Positions 11,112-25,300 of a DNA stretch of 64,000 nt are shown here, piece by piece. The position numbers and the translations under genes were made by a program. The notes beneath the pieces were generated by a model, which was not told where the DNA came from, searched no databases, and saw only the letters and a list, made by a program, of their open reading frames with translations. How positions within the stretch are numbered: position 1 is the first letter of the stretch; each line of letters begins with the position of its first letter. Location: NCBI RefSeq assembly GCF_964355755.1, contig NC_092679.1, positions 8,060,001 to 8,124,000 on the forward strand, in the 5' to 3' direction. Origin of the DNA: Antedon mediterranea (Eukaryota; Echinodermata; Crinoidea; Comatulida; Antedonidae).

Positions 11112-14100
11112 TCATGTACAGCAATATGGTTTTTTCTTCTCTGGACTACTTTCTCCAGGTACACTGTCATCCCTTCCATATAAGCGAATGTTTTCTAATT
11201 GCTGATTAATTGACTTTCTTCTCTGTTTCATTACTTGTCGTATAATTGATTGAAATACCTACGGAAATAAGGATATTTTTCATCAAATAAAAACTAACCT
11301 CACCTTTGATGAAACAGATATTTTGAGAACAACATTGGCTTTTATTGCAAACAATATACTTTTCAGTCCACTGATCACTCTTTGGTAGGCTACTACATCA
11401 GTACTTCTATGAATGGATGACTAGTCGGTGACAATAACGCTAGTTGGTCATACCCAGTACCGTTTTGATTTTACGATCATTCGAGAAACCACCTCACGAC
11501 GCCTATATTCATACAACTTTTTATTTTACCTTGTTTATATTTATAGATTCATGAGCACTGGACTCAAAAAATTCCATCCTACATTCCTTGGCAAGCTGAA
11601 AATAATATAATTGCTTTATATTATTTAACATACATAACAATATTTTAATATACAGTAATAGTACGCTATATAAAACTAGCTGTGCAAAATGAGAACTAAA
11701 AGTTTAAACCTTATCAAAAGTTAGTTCCAATTAATATTCCACAGCCAAGTTAACATATGTCTGTTGTGTGATTTTACATTATAATATTTAATGTTTTACC
11801 ACTTCTAAGGAATTTGAATAATTATCTCATTTAAAGTTGGAATGATCAAAACAAGCAGATGTGTGATTATTCACACATAATTTCTAACTTTCGATCTGCA
11901 ACCAATGACTGAACACCTGTTTCTGTAGCATTTTATCGGATAATTTATATGAAGAACTGTTTCGATAATAATAGCACATAAAAAGTGTTTATCAATATAT
12001 TGCAATGAAACATGATCATAATGTACACATTAATATAATTCCACATCTGGTGAACTTTCACTATTTCATGTAGGAATATTTAATGTGTTGATATACTCTA
12101 ATACAGTACAATATCTTACTCTTTCTCCTTCAGCTGTTGAAACTGTCCGTAATGAATCTGCATCATTTTTGTTTCCTACAAGTACCGTTAAGACGTCTGG
12201 CGATGCATGCTTAAAAAATTAAAATACAGTTTATGTCACGTTTATAACACTCAACAGCGGTTAAGACAATGAAACCTTAAAATCAACAAGGATTCGAGGC
12301 TCACTCGCTCCATAGTTCTGGTGGTAAAGACGGATAAAAACTATAAACAAATTAAAAATATAAATATGACAAATTGTTATTCTAATGACCTTAAGAGTAA
12401 TCTAAATTGTCAATGATAAGACTTAATGTTTGATTATTCAATTAATTGAAATAGAATTTAAATCCACAGTGATGATGTTAAACATAGTTCATAGCGGTTT
12501 ACTTGCAGATAATTATTATTTAAACTAATATGAAGTAAACAACATCCGACTTATTTTAATTGCCGTCGCTCTGTAAAAGATTTAAATCTTTTGTATATAG
12601 TAGACCATATGGTAAACACAATGACCAAATATGGAAGATATAAATACAGATAGGATACTTAAGTTGGTTAATAACATCACTGATATACTATTTATACTTT
12701 CTAAACATTTTGCAGAAAATGAATTACTGTACACAACTCCACTTTTTTCAATAATTAAATGAAAATCAAGTTATTTACAGTTTACCATATCTGCCATTCT
12801 TCCAAATATCTGTGACCTGATTAATTACAAACTATACCACAATATTTTAGAATTCTCTTAAAGATAGTAAACATATGGTGACTCACCTCCTCAACCATAT
12901 GCATCCATTTTCTAGTGTTCAGAAATGATTTTTCACTCGTTATATCATATACCAATATTATTCCCTGTGAAAAAGAGATTTATTTTTAAATATCCAATCT
13001 ATAATATTTGCTTGTTCTACATTTAACTATTAATACATTAATCAACTTACCTGGGCTCTTCTATAATACTGTGTAGTAATTGTTTCATACCTCTCTTGGC
13101 CTGCTGTGTCCCTAAAACAACACAATGCACATGATGATTACAGAATTACAGTTTTTTTTCTAATCCAATCGTAACATGATTTAATAAAAAAACAATTTTG
13201 TTACCTAATAATACCAAAAAATGATGAGTGACATGAATGCTTACCATATTTGTACTCGTATTTTTGTGTCATCTACTGTTAAAGTTTTCATTTTAAAGTC
13301 AATACCTATAACATAATTAAAATCCATATTTTAATTTTCTTAAATAGTATAGTTTGTTATCTTGACTATATTGTTTTATTTTCATGTGAGGGTTTGTTTT
13401 TTCTCTGATTGATATGTACAGTTAACATCCTACTACAGTTTACAGGGAGTGGTTAGTGCTTCCTCCCTATGCGCAGGGTTATGGTATTTTGTACAATAGC
13501 AATAAACTATGATATGTTCACAATTATATTGCAAACTCAAATTTATACATGCAATGGTAATGTAATTACTATAACCTTGAAATAAAATCATACTGAATAA
13601 AACATAAGGTACTACACAAAGAAAACGAGAGAAAAAAAATCAATGCATGTTTTAATCTGCATCCTGTGTATAAATAGGTATGATATCTGAATAATATATT
13701 ATTAACCTGAAGCTAGTAAACACACAAAATGAACAATGGGTTGTGAGTCCATTCAATATTGACATACGACTTTGTATAATGCATACCATTGCCATCTGAT
13801 ATACACCACACTTGCTTACATTAGTTCTTACTCATACATAATTTACATCAGCAGGGATTCAGAGGTAAAACTTAATTCATTAGTTATGCACCTAAAGTAC
13901 AGGATGGTAATGATATATCACGAAACCATGTAAAGTGACAATTGAAGGATATGGCAAAGGCACTGATTTTCATTACAAATTAGTTTATTCGAAATTCTTG
14001 TTATTTTTTAAATGTAATTTTATTATGAGAGATCCACAAATGCTAAGACACCAGTCACTTGCTGCTTGTATTGTTACAGTACACATATAAAAAACAATAA

Positions 14101-14542
14101 GAGCAAGCCTGGTAAGTTACTAATATAGAAATAAAATATCTATAAAAGATCATACTTTTAGGTTCGGCTATTAAATATCTAAAATAAAGAAAATAGATCC
14201 GTTTCAATGCTGAGCTGTGATAAAAGTTGTTGGTTTACCAAACAGTAAAATAAAATAAAAAGTTTGAGCATAATTTTATAAAAGGATGACATTCAACATT
14301 GGTGTTCACAATCTATCTACAGACTATCTAGCATGTAGGAATTCTGACGACCAAAGAAAGACGATGATTTTTGTAATAATCAACATATTTGATTACAATA
14401 TTGATAGTGTAAACTCACCTATAGTTGAAATATGAGGGTTAACCACAGTTTCCTCAGTAAACCGACATAGCATACATGTTTTCCCAACACCAGAATCACC
14501 AATCAACAACAGACGGATCAATACATCGTATTGTTTCGCCAT
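11112..14542 (-). CDS. RAB15: RAB15-like small GTPase
   Basis: Seven minus-strand exons: 14,419-14,542, 13,245-13,305, 13,051-13,111, 12,887-12,964, 12,120-12,209, 11,530-11,595 and 11,112-11,258. All have GT-AG introns in phase and give 208 codons plus stop. The N-terminus [19 protein letters not shown] matches RAB15 (human 212 aa). The P-loop GDSGVGKT is at residues 15-22, the switch I region has HISTIG, and WDTAGQE is at 62-68. NKND is at 121-124 and the third guanine-binding motif is SSAHE (150-154). The tail ends in Cys-Cys-Thr, a CCX-type signal for double geranylgeranylation. Known RAB15 acts in endosomal recycling; that role here is inferred from homology. RAB8, RAB10 and RAB13 are related alternatives, but the first 20 residues favour RAB15. 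Confidence 0.92.
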
Positions 14543-14974
14543 TTCCAACTCAGATCTAGTATTTCTAACACTTCAATTTACTGATTAAGGATAACTAACT
14601 TCACATTAACTTCCAGGGTATTGTGGCGTTAGATGCGTACATTCCGGAACTGAAATCTAAACAACAAGTGCTTAGTACGGTTGGAATAGAACGTCGTCTG
14701 CTTCAAAATAAATTAACACGGAGACGATTTGTTTGTTTACAAATTTTACTCCGAACGGTAGCGGGCCGTCATGCTAATCTTCGCCCGGTAGGGGACCGGT
14801 ATGGTTTTATGATACTGACATCAAGGCTTGTGTCAAGCTAGCCAACAATAAGCCAGCCAACAATAAGCCAGCCCACTTTTATTTTTTCCAGCCAACAATA
14901 ACTATGAAACGCCGTTTGTGCATTCTTTACATTTTCATTGTTACTTATGGCTTTTATGGTATTAGGAATTAAAT
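14543..14974. other. RAB15 upstream region; no second gene seen
   Basis: 5' flank of the RAB15-like gene. At 14,838-14,900 there is a short tandem of cagccaacaataag words. A 72-codon plus-strand ORF (14,623-14,841) has no recognisable features and overlaps the likely promoter. Confidence 0.45.
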
Positions 14975-17900
14975 ATTTGTGAGAAAAACGGCGGATTGTT
15001 CCTGGGATTCACTTGGTGGGATTATACTAGGCTAGGGTACCTCGTTAGTCGTCCAGTATAGGTTAGAGTTGGACCACTGGTCCCGTTTACTCAGTCCTCA
15101 TCTTTTAAATTTCAGTATAACTCAATTACGATTGTTAATATATAGTGAAATTTGATATTGTAATTGTGAGAAAACGGCGGAATGTTCCTGGAAGTCACTT
15201 GGTGGGATTATACTAGGGTACCTCCTTAGTCGCCCAGTATAAGTTAGAGTGAACCACTGGTCCCGTTTACTCAGCCCTCATCTTTTAAATTTGAATGTAA
15301 CCCAATTACGATTTTTAAAATATAGTGAAATTTGAAACTGTATCTGTGCAAAAACGGCGGATTGTTCCTGGGCGTCACTTGGCGGGATTATACTAGGGTA
15401 CCTCCTTGGTCGTCCAGTATAAGTTAGAGAGGGACCACTGGTCCCGTTTACTCAGCCCTCATCTTTTAAATGTCAGTGTAACTCAATTACGATTTTTAAT
15501 ATATAGTGAAATTTGATACTGTAATTGTGAGAAAACGGCGGATTGTTCCTGGGAGTCACTTGGTGGGATTATACTAGGGTACCCCCTTAGTCCTCCAGTA
15601 TAAGTTAGAGTGGGACCACTGGTCCCGATTACTCAGCGCCCTCATCTTTAAAATTTGAGTGTAACTCAATTACGATTTTCAAAATATAGTTAAATTTGAA
15701 ACTGTATTTGTGAGAAAATGGCGGATTGTTCCTGGGAGTCACTTGGTGGGATTATACTAGGATACCCCCTTAGGCGTCCAGTAAAAGTTAGAGTGGGACC
15801 ACTGGTCCCGTTTACTCAGCCCTCATCTTTAAAAATTGAGTGTAACTCAATTAAAATTTTTAAAATATAGTTAAATTTGAAACTGTATTGGTGAGAAAAC
15901 GGCGGATTGTTCCAGGAAGTCACATGGTGGGATTATACTAGGGTACGTCCTTAGTCGTCCAGTATAAGTTAGAGTGCGACCACTGGTCCCGTTTACTCAG
16001 CCCTCATCTTTTAAATTTGAGTGTAACTCAATTACGATAAAATTTTTAAAATATAGTGAAAATTGATACTGTATTTGTGAGAAAATGGCGGATTGTTCCT
16101 GGGAGTCACATGGTGGGATTATACTAGGGTACCTCCTTAGTTGTCCAGTATAAGTTAGAGTGGGACCACTGGTCCCGTTTACTCAGCCCTCATCTTTTAA
16201 ATGTCAGTGTAACTCAATTACGATTTTTAAAATATAGTGAAATTTGATACTGTATTTGTGAGCGAGAAAATGGCGGATTGTTCCTGGGAGTCACTTGGTG
16301 GGATTATGCTAGGGTACCTCCTTAGTTGTCCAGTTTAAGTTAGAGTGGGACCACTGGTCCCGTTTACTCAGCCCTTATTTTTAAAATTTGAGTGTAACTC
16401 AATTACGATTAATATTTTAAAATATAGTGAAATTTGATACTGTATTTGTGAGAAAATGGCGGATTGTTCCTGAGAGTCACTTGGTGGGATTATACTAGGG
16501 TAGACCCTTAGTCGTCCAGTATAAGTTAGAGTGGGACGACTGGTCCCGTTTACTCAGCCCTCATCTTTAAAATTTGAGTGTAACTCATTTACGATTTTTA
16601 AAATATAGTGAAATTTGATACTGTATTTGTGAGAAAACGGCGGATTGTTCTTGAGAGTCACTTGGTGGGATTATACTAGGGTACGTACCTCTTTAGTCAT
16701 CCAGTATAAGTTAGAGTGGGACCACTGGTCCCGTTTACTCAGCCCTCATCTTTAAAATTTGAGTATAACTCAAATACAATTTTTAAAATATAGTTAAATT
16801 TGAAACTGTATTTGTAAGAAAATGGCAGATTGTTCCTGGGAGTCACTTGGTGGGATTATACTAGGGTACCTCCTTAGTTGTCCAGTATAAGTTAGAGTGG
16901 GACCACTGGTCCCGTTTACTCAGCCCTCATCTTTAACGTTTGAGTGTAACTCAATTACGATTAATATTTTAAAATATAGTGAAATTTGATACTGTATTTG
17001 TGAGAAAATGGCGGATTGTTCCTGAGAGTCACTTGGTGGGATTATACTAGGGTAGACCCTTAGTCGTCCAGTATAAGTTAGAATGGGACCACTGGTCCCG
17101 TTTACTCAGCCCTCATCTTTAAAATTTGAGTGTAACACATTTAAGATTTTTGAAATATAGTGAAATTTGATACTGTATTTTTGAGAAAACGGCGGATTGT
17201 TCTTGAGAGTCACTTGTTGGGATTATACTAGGGTACCTCTTTAGTCATCCAGTATAAGTTAGAGTGGGACCACTGGTCCCGTTTACTCAGCCCTCATCTT
17301 TAAAATTTGAGTGTAACTCAATTACAATTTTTAAAATATAGTTAAAAAATTTGAAACTGTATTTGTGAGAAAATGGCAGATTGTTCCTGGGAGTCACTTG
17401 GTGGGATTATACTAGGGTACCTCCTTAGTTGTCCAGTATAAGTTAGAGTGGGACCACTGGTCCCGTTTACTCAGCCCTCATCTTTAACGTTTGAGTGTAA
17501 CTCAATTACGATTAATATTTTAAAATATAGTGAAATTTGATACTGTATTTGTGAGAAAATGGCGTATTGTTTCTGGGAGTCACTTGGTGGGATTATGCTA
17601 GGGTACCTCCTTAGTTGTCCAGTTTAAGTTAGAGTGGGACCACTGGTGCCGTTTACTCAGCCCTCATCTTTAAAATTTGAGTGTAACTCATTTACGATTT
17701 TTAAAATAAAGTGAAATTTGAAACTGTATTAGTGAAAAAACGGCGGATTGTTCCTGAGAGTCACTTGGTGGGATTATACTAGGGTACACCCTTAGTCGTC
17801 CAGTATAAGTTAGAGTGGGACCACTGATCCCGTTTACTCAGCCCTCATCTTTAAAATTTGAGTGTAACTCACTTACGATTTTTAAAATATAGTGAAATTT

Positions 17901-19349
17901 GATACTGTATTTGTGAGAAAACGGCGGATTTTTCCTGAGAGTCACTTGGTGGGAATATACTAGGGTACCTCTTTAGTCATCCAGTATAAGTTAGAGTGGG
18001 ACCACTGGTCCCGTTTACTCAGCCCTCATCTTTAAAATTTGAGTGTAACTCAATTACAATTTTTAGTCGCGTGGAAGCGACTCTATAGTTCACTATGTCG
18101 GTCGGTCGGTCTGTCTGTCTGTCTGTCTGTCGGTCTGTCTGTCGGTCTGTCTGTCGGTCTGTCTGTCGGTCTGTCTGTCGGTCCGGTATCACTATGCGTT
18201 TTATCGCTTTATGACCTTATCTTGATATCAGTTTAATCTAGCTAAGTCAATTTTTCACAGAATATTCCTTATGGCCAGGAATCGATGTGGTTATGTTTTC
18301 ACGGTGCGCAATAAAAAATTACGCGGTCTACGCACGATTTAACGAAATCACGTTTGTAATCATATCTTAACAACCATGAATCACAATTAAATAAAATTTG
18401 GTACTTATAAATTTCAGGGCATAAATCATCATATGGCAATACAATTACGTGCGTAGCGCATGTAACGCATACGTAAGCGCGCTTAAAATTTTCAAAATTT
18501 ATTTTCGATGAAATAAGAGTACGTTTCAGGCAATTTTAAGCGTTTACAAAATTGCCATGAGTGCTCAGATTTTTGCGCGCGCACTGCGCGTTAAATGTTA
18601 TTGCGCACTCTTCTTGCCCGATTTCTGTTTTCTTGACTTACTTTTCAACTCGAAATTACGTTATACGAGCACGTCAAAAGTGACAGGCTACGCACGTGTA
18701 AATTAAAAAAATATAAATGTTTCTAAACATTTCAACATTTTTAAACATGTTCAGTAATTTCGGTCAGTATAGTTCACTATGTCGGTCGGTCCGTCTGTCT
18801 GTCGGTCTGTCTGTCTGTCGGTCTGTTTGTCTGTCGGTCCGGTATCACTATGCATTGTAGCACGCGACTTAATGGCTGTTGGCCTTGTTAAAATATAGTT
18901 AAATTTGAAACTGTATTTGTGAGAAAATGGCGGATTGTTCCTGGGAGTCACTTGGTGGGATTATACTAGGGTACCTCCTTAGTCGTTCAGTATAAGTTAG
19001 AGTTGGACCACTGGTACCGTTTACTCAGCCCTCAACTTTTAAATTTGAGTGTAACTCATTTACGATTTAAAAAACATAGTGAAATTTGATACTGTATTTG
19101 TGAGAAAACGGCGGATTGTTCCTGGGAGTCACATGGTGGGATTATACTAAGGTACGTCCTTAGTCGTCCAGTATAAGTTAGAGTGCGACCACAGGTCCCG
19201 TTTACTCAGCCCTCATCTTTTAAATTTGAGTGTAACTCAATTACGATAAAATTGTTAAAATATAGTGAAAATTGATACTGTATTTGTGAGAAAATGGCGG
19301 ATTGTTCCTGGGAGTCACTTGGTGGGATTATACTAGGGTACCTCCTTAC
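14975..19349 (+). repeat. satellite 1, ~180-bp monomer, about 20 copies
   Basis: Direct tandem repeats recur every ~180-186 bp (for example starts near 14,989, 15,175, 15,355 and 15,536). Each holds a 'cggcggattgttcctggga' block, 'cttggtgggattatacta', and a 15-base dyad gggaccactggtccc. Copies differ at scattered positions and by small indels. The array is interrupted by a foreign insert at 18,067-18,889 and resumes for about 2.5 copies before meeting satellite 2. No coding potential is supported. Confidence 0.95.
18067..18889. mobile_element. insert inside satellite 1 with GTCGGTCT-type minisatellites at both ends
   Basis: The satellite monomer is cut between ...attttta and aaaatatag. The ~820-bp insert begins agtcgcgtg and nearly ends with the complement cacgcgact (18,861-18,869), followed by ~20 more bases. 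Two direct copies of a block (tatagttcactatgtcggtc, then gtctgtcggtct repeats, then ggtccggtatcactatgc) lie at about 18,084-18,198 and 18,767-18,852. The middle is rich in acgcac/gcgcgc words. Left-end hairpin: gtcgc-gtggaa-gcgac. Class unknown; a Helitron-type element is possible, but no convincing CTRR end is seen. Confidence 0.6.
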
Positions 19350-22300
19350 TTACGTAAAATGACAGCTAGACGGCATGGACCGGGGGAAGAGGTATTTTGC
19401 TGAAATGACTGGATCCTACTTGCCCCAACCCATGTATCGTCATCCCGGTCCATGCCGTTTATAACGTAATTATAGCCCTATATATCATCCGGTTATATTG
19501 CATTTTTTATAAAAACGTTAAATTGTAGTAACGTTTTAAAATGGCGTAAAATGGCAGCTAGACGGCATGGACCGGGGCAAGTGGTATGTTTCTATAAAGA
19601 CTGGACCCTACTCTCGCCCCAACCCATGTATCGTCATCCCGGTGGTCCATGCCGTTTATAACGTAATTATAGCCCTATAAATCATGCGTTTATATTGCAT
19701 TTTATATTTTTAAAAACGTTAAATTGTAGTAACGTTTTAAAATGGCGTAAAATGACAGCTAGACGACATGGACCGGGACAAGAGGTATTTTGCTGAAATG
19801 ACTGGATCCTACTTGCCCCAACCCATGTATCGTCATCCCGGTCCATGCCGTTTATAACGTAATTATAGCCCTATATATCATCCGGTTATATTGCACTTTT
19901 TATTTTTTTAAACGTAAAATTGTAGTAACGTTTTAAAATGGTGTAAAATGACAGCTAGACGGCATGGACCGGGGCAAGAGGTATTTTTCTGAAACGACTC
20001 GACCCTACTAGCCTCAACCCTGGTATCGTCATTCCGGTCCATGCCGTTTATAACGTAATTATAGCCTTATAAATCATACGGTTATATTACATTTTTTATT
20101 TAAAAAAAAAGTTAAATTGTAGTAACGTCTTAAAATGGCGTAAAATGGCAGCTAGACGGCATGGACCGGGGCAAGTGGTATTTTGCTGAAATGACTGGAT
20201 CCTACTTGCCCCAACCCATGTATCGTCATCCCGGTCCATGCCGTTTATAACGTAATTATAGCCCTATATATCATCCGGTTATATTGCATTTTTTATAAAA
20301 ACGTTAAATTGTAGTAACGTTTTAAAATGGCGTAAAATGGCAGCTAGACGGCATGGACCGGGGGAAGAGGTATTTTGCTGAAATGACTGGATCCTACTTG
20401 CCCCAACCCATGTATCGTCATCCCGGTCCATGCCGTTTATAACGTAATTATAGCCCTATATATCATCCGGTTATATTGCACTTTTTATTTTTTAAAACGT
20501 AAAATTGTAGTAACGTTTTAAAATGGCGTAAAATGACAGCTAGACGGCATGGACCGGGACAAGAGGTATTTTTCTGAAACGACTGGACCCTACTAGCCTC
20601 AACCCATGTATCGTCATCCCGGTCTATGCCGTTCATAACGTAATTATAGCCGTATAAATCATACGGTTATATTACATTTTTTATTTAAAAAAAAAGTTAA
20701 ATTGTAGTAACGTTTTAAAATGGCGTAAAATGGCAGCTAGACGGCATGGACCGGGACAAGTGGTATGTTTCTATAAAGACTGGACCCTACTCGCCCCAAC
20801 CCATGTATCGTCATCCCGGTCTATGCCGTTTATAACGTAATTATAGCCCTATAAATCATGCGTTTATATTGCATTTTATATTTTTAAAAACGTTAAATTG
20901 TAGTAACGTTTTAAAATGGCGTAAAATGACAGCTAGACGGCATGGACCGGGGCAAGAGGTATTTTGCTAAAATGACTGGATCCTACTTTCCCCAACCCAT
21001 GTATCGTCATCCCGGTCCATGCCGTTTATAACGTAATTATAGCCCTATATATCATCCGGTTATATTGCATTTTTTATAAAAACATTAAATTGTAGTAACG
21101 TTTTAAAATGGCGTAAAATGGCAGCTGGACGGCATGGACCGGGACAAGTGGTATTATTTTAAAATGACTGGACCCTACTAGCCCCAACCCATGTATCGTC
21201 ATCCCGGTCCATGCCGTTTTTAACGTAATTATAGTCCTATATATCATCCGTTTATATTGCATTTTTTATAAAAACGTTAAATTGTAGTAACGTTTTAAAA
21301 TGGCGTAAAATGGCAGCTGGACGGCATGGACCGGGACAAGTGGTATTATTCTGAAATGTCTAGACCCTACTCGCCCCAATCCATGTATCGTCGTCCCGGT
21401 CCATGCCGTTTATAACGTAATTATGTCCCTATAAATCATTCGGTTATATAGCATTTTTTATTTTAAAAAACGTTAAATTGTAGTAACGTTTTAAAATGGC
21501 TTAAAATGGCAGCTAGACGGCATGGACCGAGGCAAGTGGTATTTTTCTAAAACGACTGGACCCTACTAGTCCCAACCCATGTATCGTCATCCCGGTCCAT
21601 GCCGTTTATAACGTAATTATAGCCCTATATATCATCCGGTTATATTGCACTTTTTATTTTTAAAAACGTTAAATTGTAGTAACGTTTTAAAATGGCGTAA
21701 AATGACAGCTAGACGGCATGGACCGGGGCAAGAGGTATTTTTCTGAAACGACTGGACCCTACTAGCCTCAACCCATGTATCGTCATCCCGGTCCATGCCG
21801 TTTATAACGTAATTATAGCCTTATAAATCATACGGTTATATTACATTTTTTATTTAAAAAAAAAGTTAAATTGTAGTAACGTTTTAAAATGGCGTAAAAT
21901 GGCAGCTAGACGGCATGGACCGGGGCAAGTGGTATGTTTCTATAATGACTGGACCCTACTCGCCCAAACCATGTATCGTCATCCCGGTCCATGCCGTTTA
22001 TAAAGTAATTATAGCCCTATAAATCATGCGTTTATATTGCATTTTATATTTTTTAAAACGTTAAATTGTAGTAACGTTTTAAAATGGCGTAAAATGACAG
22101 CTAGACGGCATGGACCGGGGGAAGAGGTATTTTGCTGAAATGACTGGATCCTACTTGCCCCAACCCATGTATCGTCATCCCGGTCCATGCCGTTTATAAC
22201 GTAATTATAGCCCTATATATCATCCGGTTATATTGCATTTTTTATAAAAACGTTAAATTGTAGTAACGTTTTAAAATGGCGTAAAATGGCAGCTAGACGG

Positions 22301-25300
22301 CATGGACCGGGGCAAGTGGTATGTTTCTATAAAGACTGGACCCTACTCTCGCCCCAACCCATGTATCGTCATCCCGGTCCATGCCGTTTATAACGTAATT
22401 ATAGCCCTATAAATCATGCGTTTTTATTGCATTTTATATTTTTAAAAACGTTAAATTGTAGTAACGTTTTAAAATGGCGTAAAATGACAGCTAGACGACA
22501 TGGACCGGGGCAAGAGGTATTTTGCTGAAATGACTGGATCCTACTTGCCCCAACCCATGTATCGTCATCCCGGTCCATGCCGTTTATAACGTAATTATAG
22601 CCCTATATATCATCCGGTTATATTGCACTTTTTATTTTTTTAAACGTAAAATTGTAGTAACGTTTTAAAATGGTGTAAAATGACAGCTAGACGGCATGGA
22701 CCGGGGCAAGAGGTATTTTTCTGAAACGACTCGACCCTACTAGCCTCAACCCATGTATCGTCATCCCGGTCCATGCCGTTTATAACGTAATTATAGCCTT
22801 ATAAATCATACGGTTATATTACATTTTTTATTTTAAAAAAAAGTTAAATTGTAGTAACGTTTTAAAATGGCGTAAAATGGCAGCTAGACGGCATGGACCG
22901 GGGCAAGTGGTATTTTGCTGAAATGACTGGATCCTACTTGCCCCAACCCATGTATCGTCATCCCGGTCCATGCCGTTTATAACGTAATTATAGCCCTATA
23001 TATCATCCGGTTATATTGCATTTTTTATAAAAACGTTAAATTGTAGTAACGTTTTAAAATGGCGTAAAATGGCAGCTAGACGGCATGGACCGGGGGAAGA
23101 GGTATTTTGCTGAAATGACTGGATCCTACTTGCCCCAACCCATGTATCGTCATCCCGGTCCATGCCGTTTATAACGTAATTATAGCCCTATATATCATCC
23201 GGTTATATTGCACTTTTTATTTTTAAAAACGTAAAATTGTAGTAACGTTTTAAAATGGCGTAAAATGACAGCTAGACGGCATGGACCGGGGCAAGAGGTA
23301 TTTTTCTGAAATGACTGGACCCTACTAGCCTCAACCCATGTATCGTCATCCCGGTCCATGCCGTTCATAACGTAATTATAGCCTTATAAATCATACGGTT
23401 ATATTACATTTTTTATTTTAAAAAAAAGTTAAATTGTAGTAACGTTTTAAAATGGCGTAAAATGGCAGCTAGACGGCATGGACCGGGGCAAGTGGTATTT
23501 TGCTGAAATGACTGGATCCTACTTGCCCCAACCCATGTATCGTAATCCCGGTCCATGCCGTTTATAACGTAATTATAGCCCTATAAATCATGCGTTTATA
23601 TTGCATTTTATATTTTTAAAAACGTTAAATTGTAGTAACGTTTTAAAATGGCGTAAAATGACAGCTAGACGGCATGGACCGGAGCAAGAGGTATTTTGCT
23701 GAAATGACTGGATCCTACTTTCCCCAACCCATGTATCGTCATCCCGGTCCATGCCGTTTATAACGTAATTATAGCCCTATATATCATCCGGTTATATTGC
23801 ATTTTTTATAAAAACATTAAATTGTAGTAACGTTTTAAAATGGCGTAAAATGACAGCTAGACGGCATGGACCGGGGCAAGAGGTATTTTTCTGAAATTAC
23901 TGGACCCTACTAGCCCCAACCCATGTATGGTCATTCCGGTCCATGCCGTTTATAACGTAATTATAGTCCTATATATCATCCGTTTATATTGCATTTTTTA
24001 TAAAAACGTTAAATTGTAGTAACGTTTTAAAATGGCGTAAAATGGCAGCTGGACGGCATAGACCGGGACAAGTGGTATTATTCTAAAATGACTAGACCCT
24101 ACTCGCCCCAATCCATGTATCGTCGTCCCGGTCCATGCCGTTTATAACGTAATTATATCCCTATAAATCATTCGGTTATATTGCATTTTTTATTTTAAAA
24201 AACGTTAAATTGTAGTAACGTTTTAAAATGGCGTAAAATGGCAGCTAGACGGCATGGACCGAGGCAAGTGGTATTTTTCTAAAACGACTGGACCCTACTA
24301 GTCCCAACCCATGTATCGTCATCCCGGTCCATGCCGTTTATAATGTAATTATAGCCATATATATCATCCGGTTATATTGCATTTTTTTTTTTTTTAAACG
24401 TTAAATTGTAGTAACGTTTTAAAATGGCGTAAAATGGCAGCTAGACGGCATGGACCGGGTCAAGTGGTATTTTTCTGAAGCGACTGAACCCTACTAGCCC
24501 CAACCCATGTATCGTCATCCCGGTCCATGCTGTTTATAACGTAATTATATCCCTATAAACATTCGGTTATATTGCATTTTTTATAAAAAAAACTTAAATT
24601 GTAGTAACGTTTTAAAATGTCGTAAAATGACAGCTAGACGGCATGGACCGGGGCAAGAGGTATTTTTCTGAAATGACTGGACCCGACTCGCCCCAACCCA
24701 TGTATCGTCATCCCGGTCCATGCCGTTTATAACGTAATTATAGCCCTATCATCCGGTTATATTGCATTTTTTATTTAAAAAAACGTTAAATTGTAGTAAC
24801 GTTTTAAAATGGCGTAAAATGACAGTTATACGGCATGGACCGGGGCAAGTGGTATTTTTCTTAAACGACTGGACCCTAATAGCCCCAACCCATGTATCGT
24901 CATCCCGGTCCATGCCGTTTATAACGTATTTATAGCCCTATAAATCATGCGGTTATATTGCATTTTTTATTTTAAAAAACGTTAAATTGTACTAACCTTT
25001 TAAAATGGCGTAAAATGACAGCTAGACGGCATGGACCGGGACAAGTGGTATTTTTCTGAAATGACTGGACCCTACTCGCACCAACCCATGTATTGTCATC
25101 CCGGTCCATGCCGTTTATAACGTAATGATATCCCTATATATCATCCGGTTATATTGCATTTTTTATTTTAAAAAACGTTAAATTGTTGTAACGTTTTAAA
25201 ATGGCGTAAAATGACAGCTAGACGGCATGGACCGGGGGCAAGAGGTTTTTTTCTGAAATGACTGGACCCTACTCGCCCCAACCCATGTATCGTCATCCCG

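Noticed and set aside
18039-18236. ORF with repeated Ser-Val-Gly-Leu
   Set aside because: It is the translation of the gtctgtcggtct minisatellite.
18067-18889. Classical Helitron
   Set aside because: A hairpin and T/A-flanked insertion are suggestive, but no clear 5' TC and 3' CTRR ends were found on either strand.
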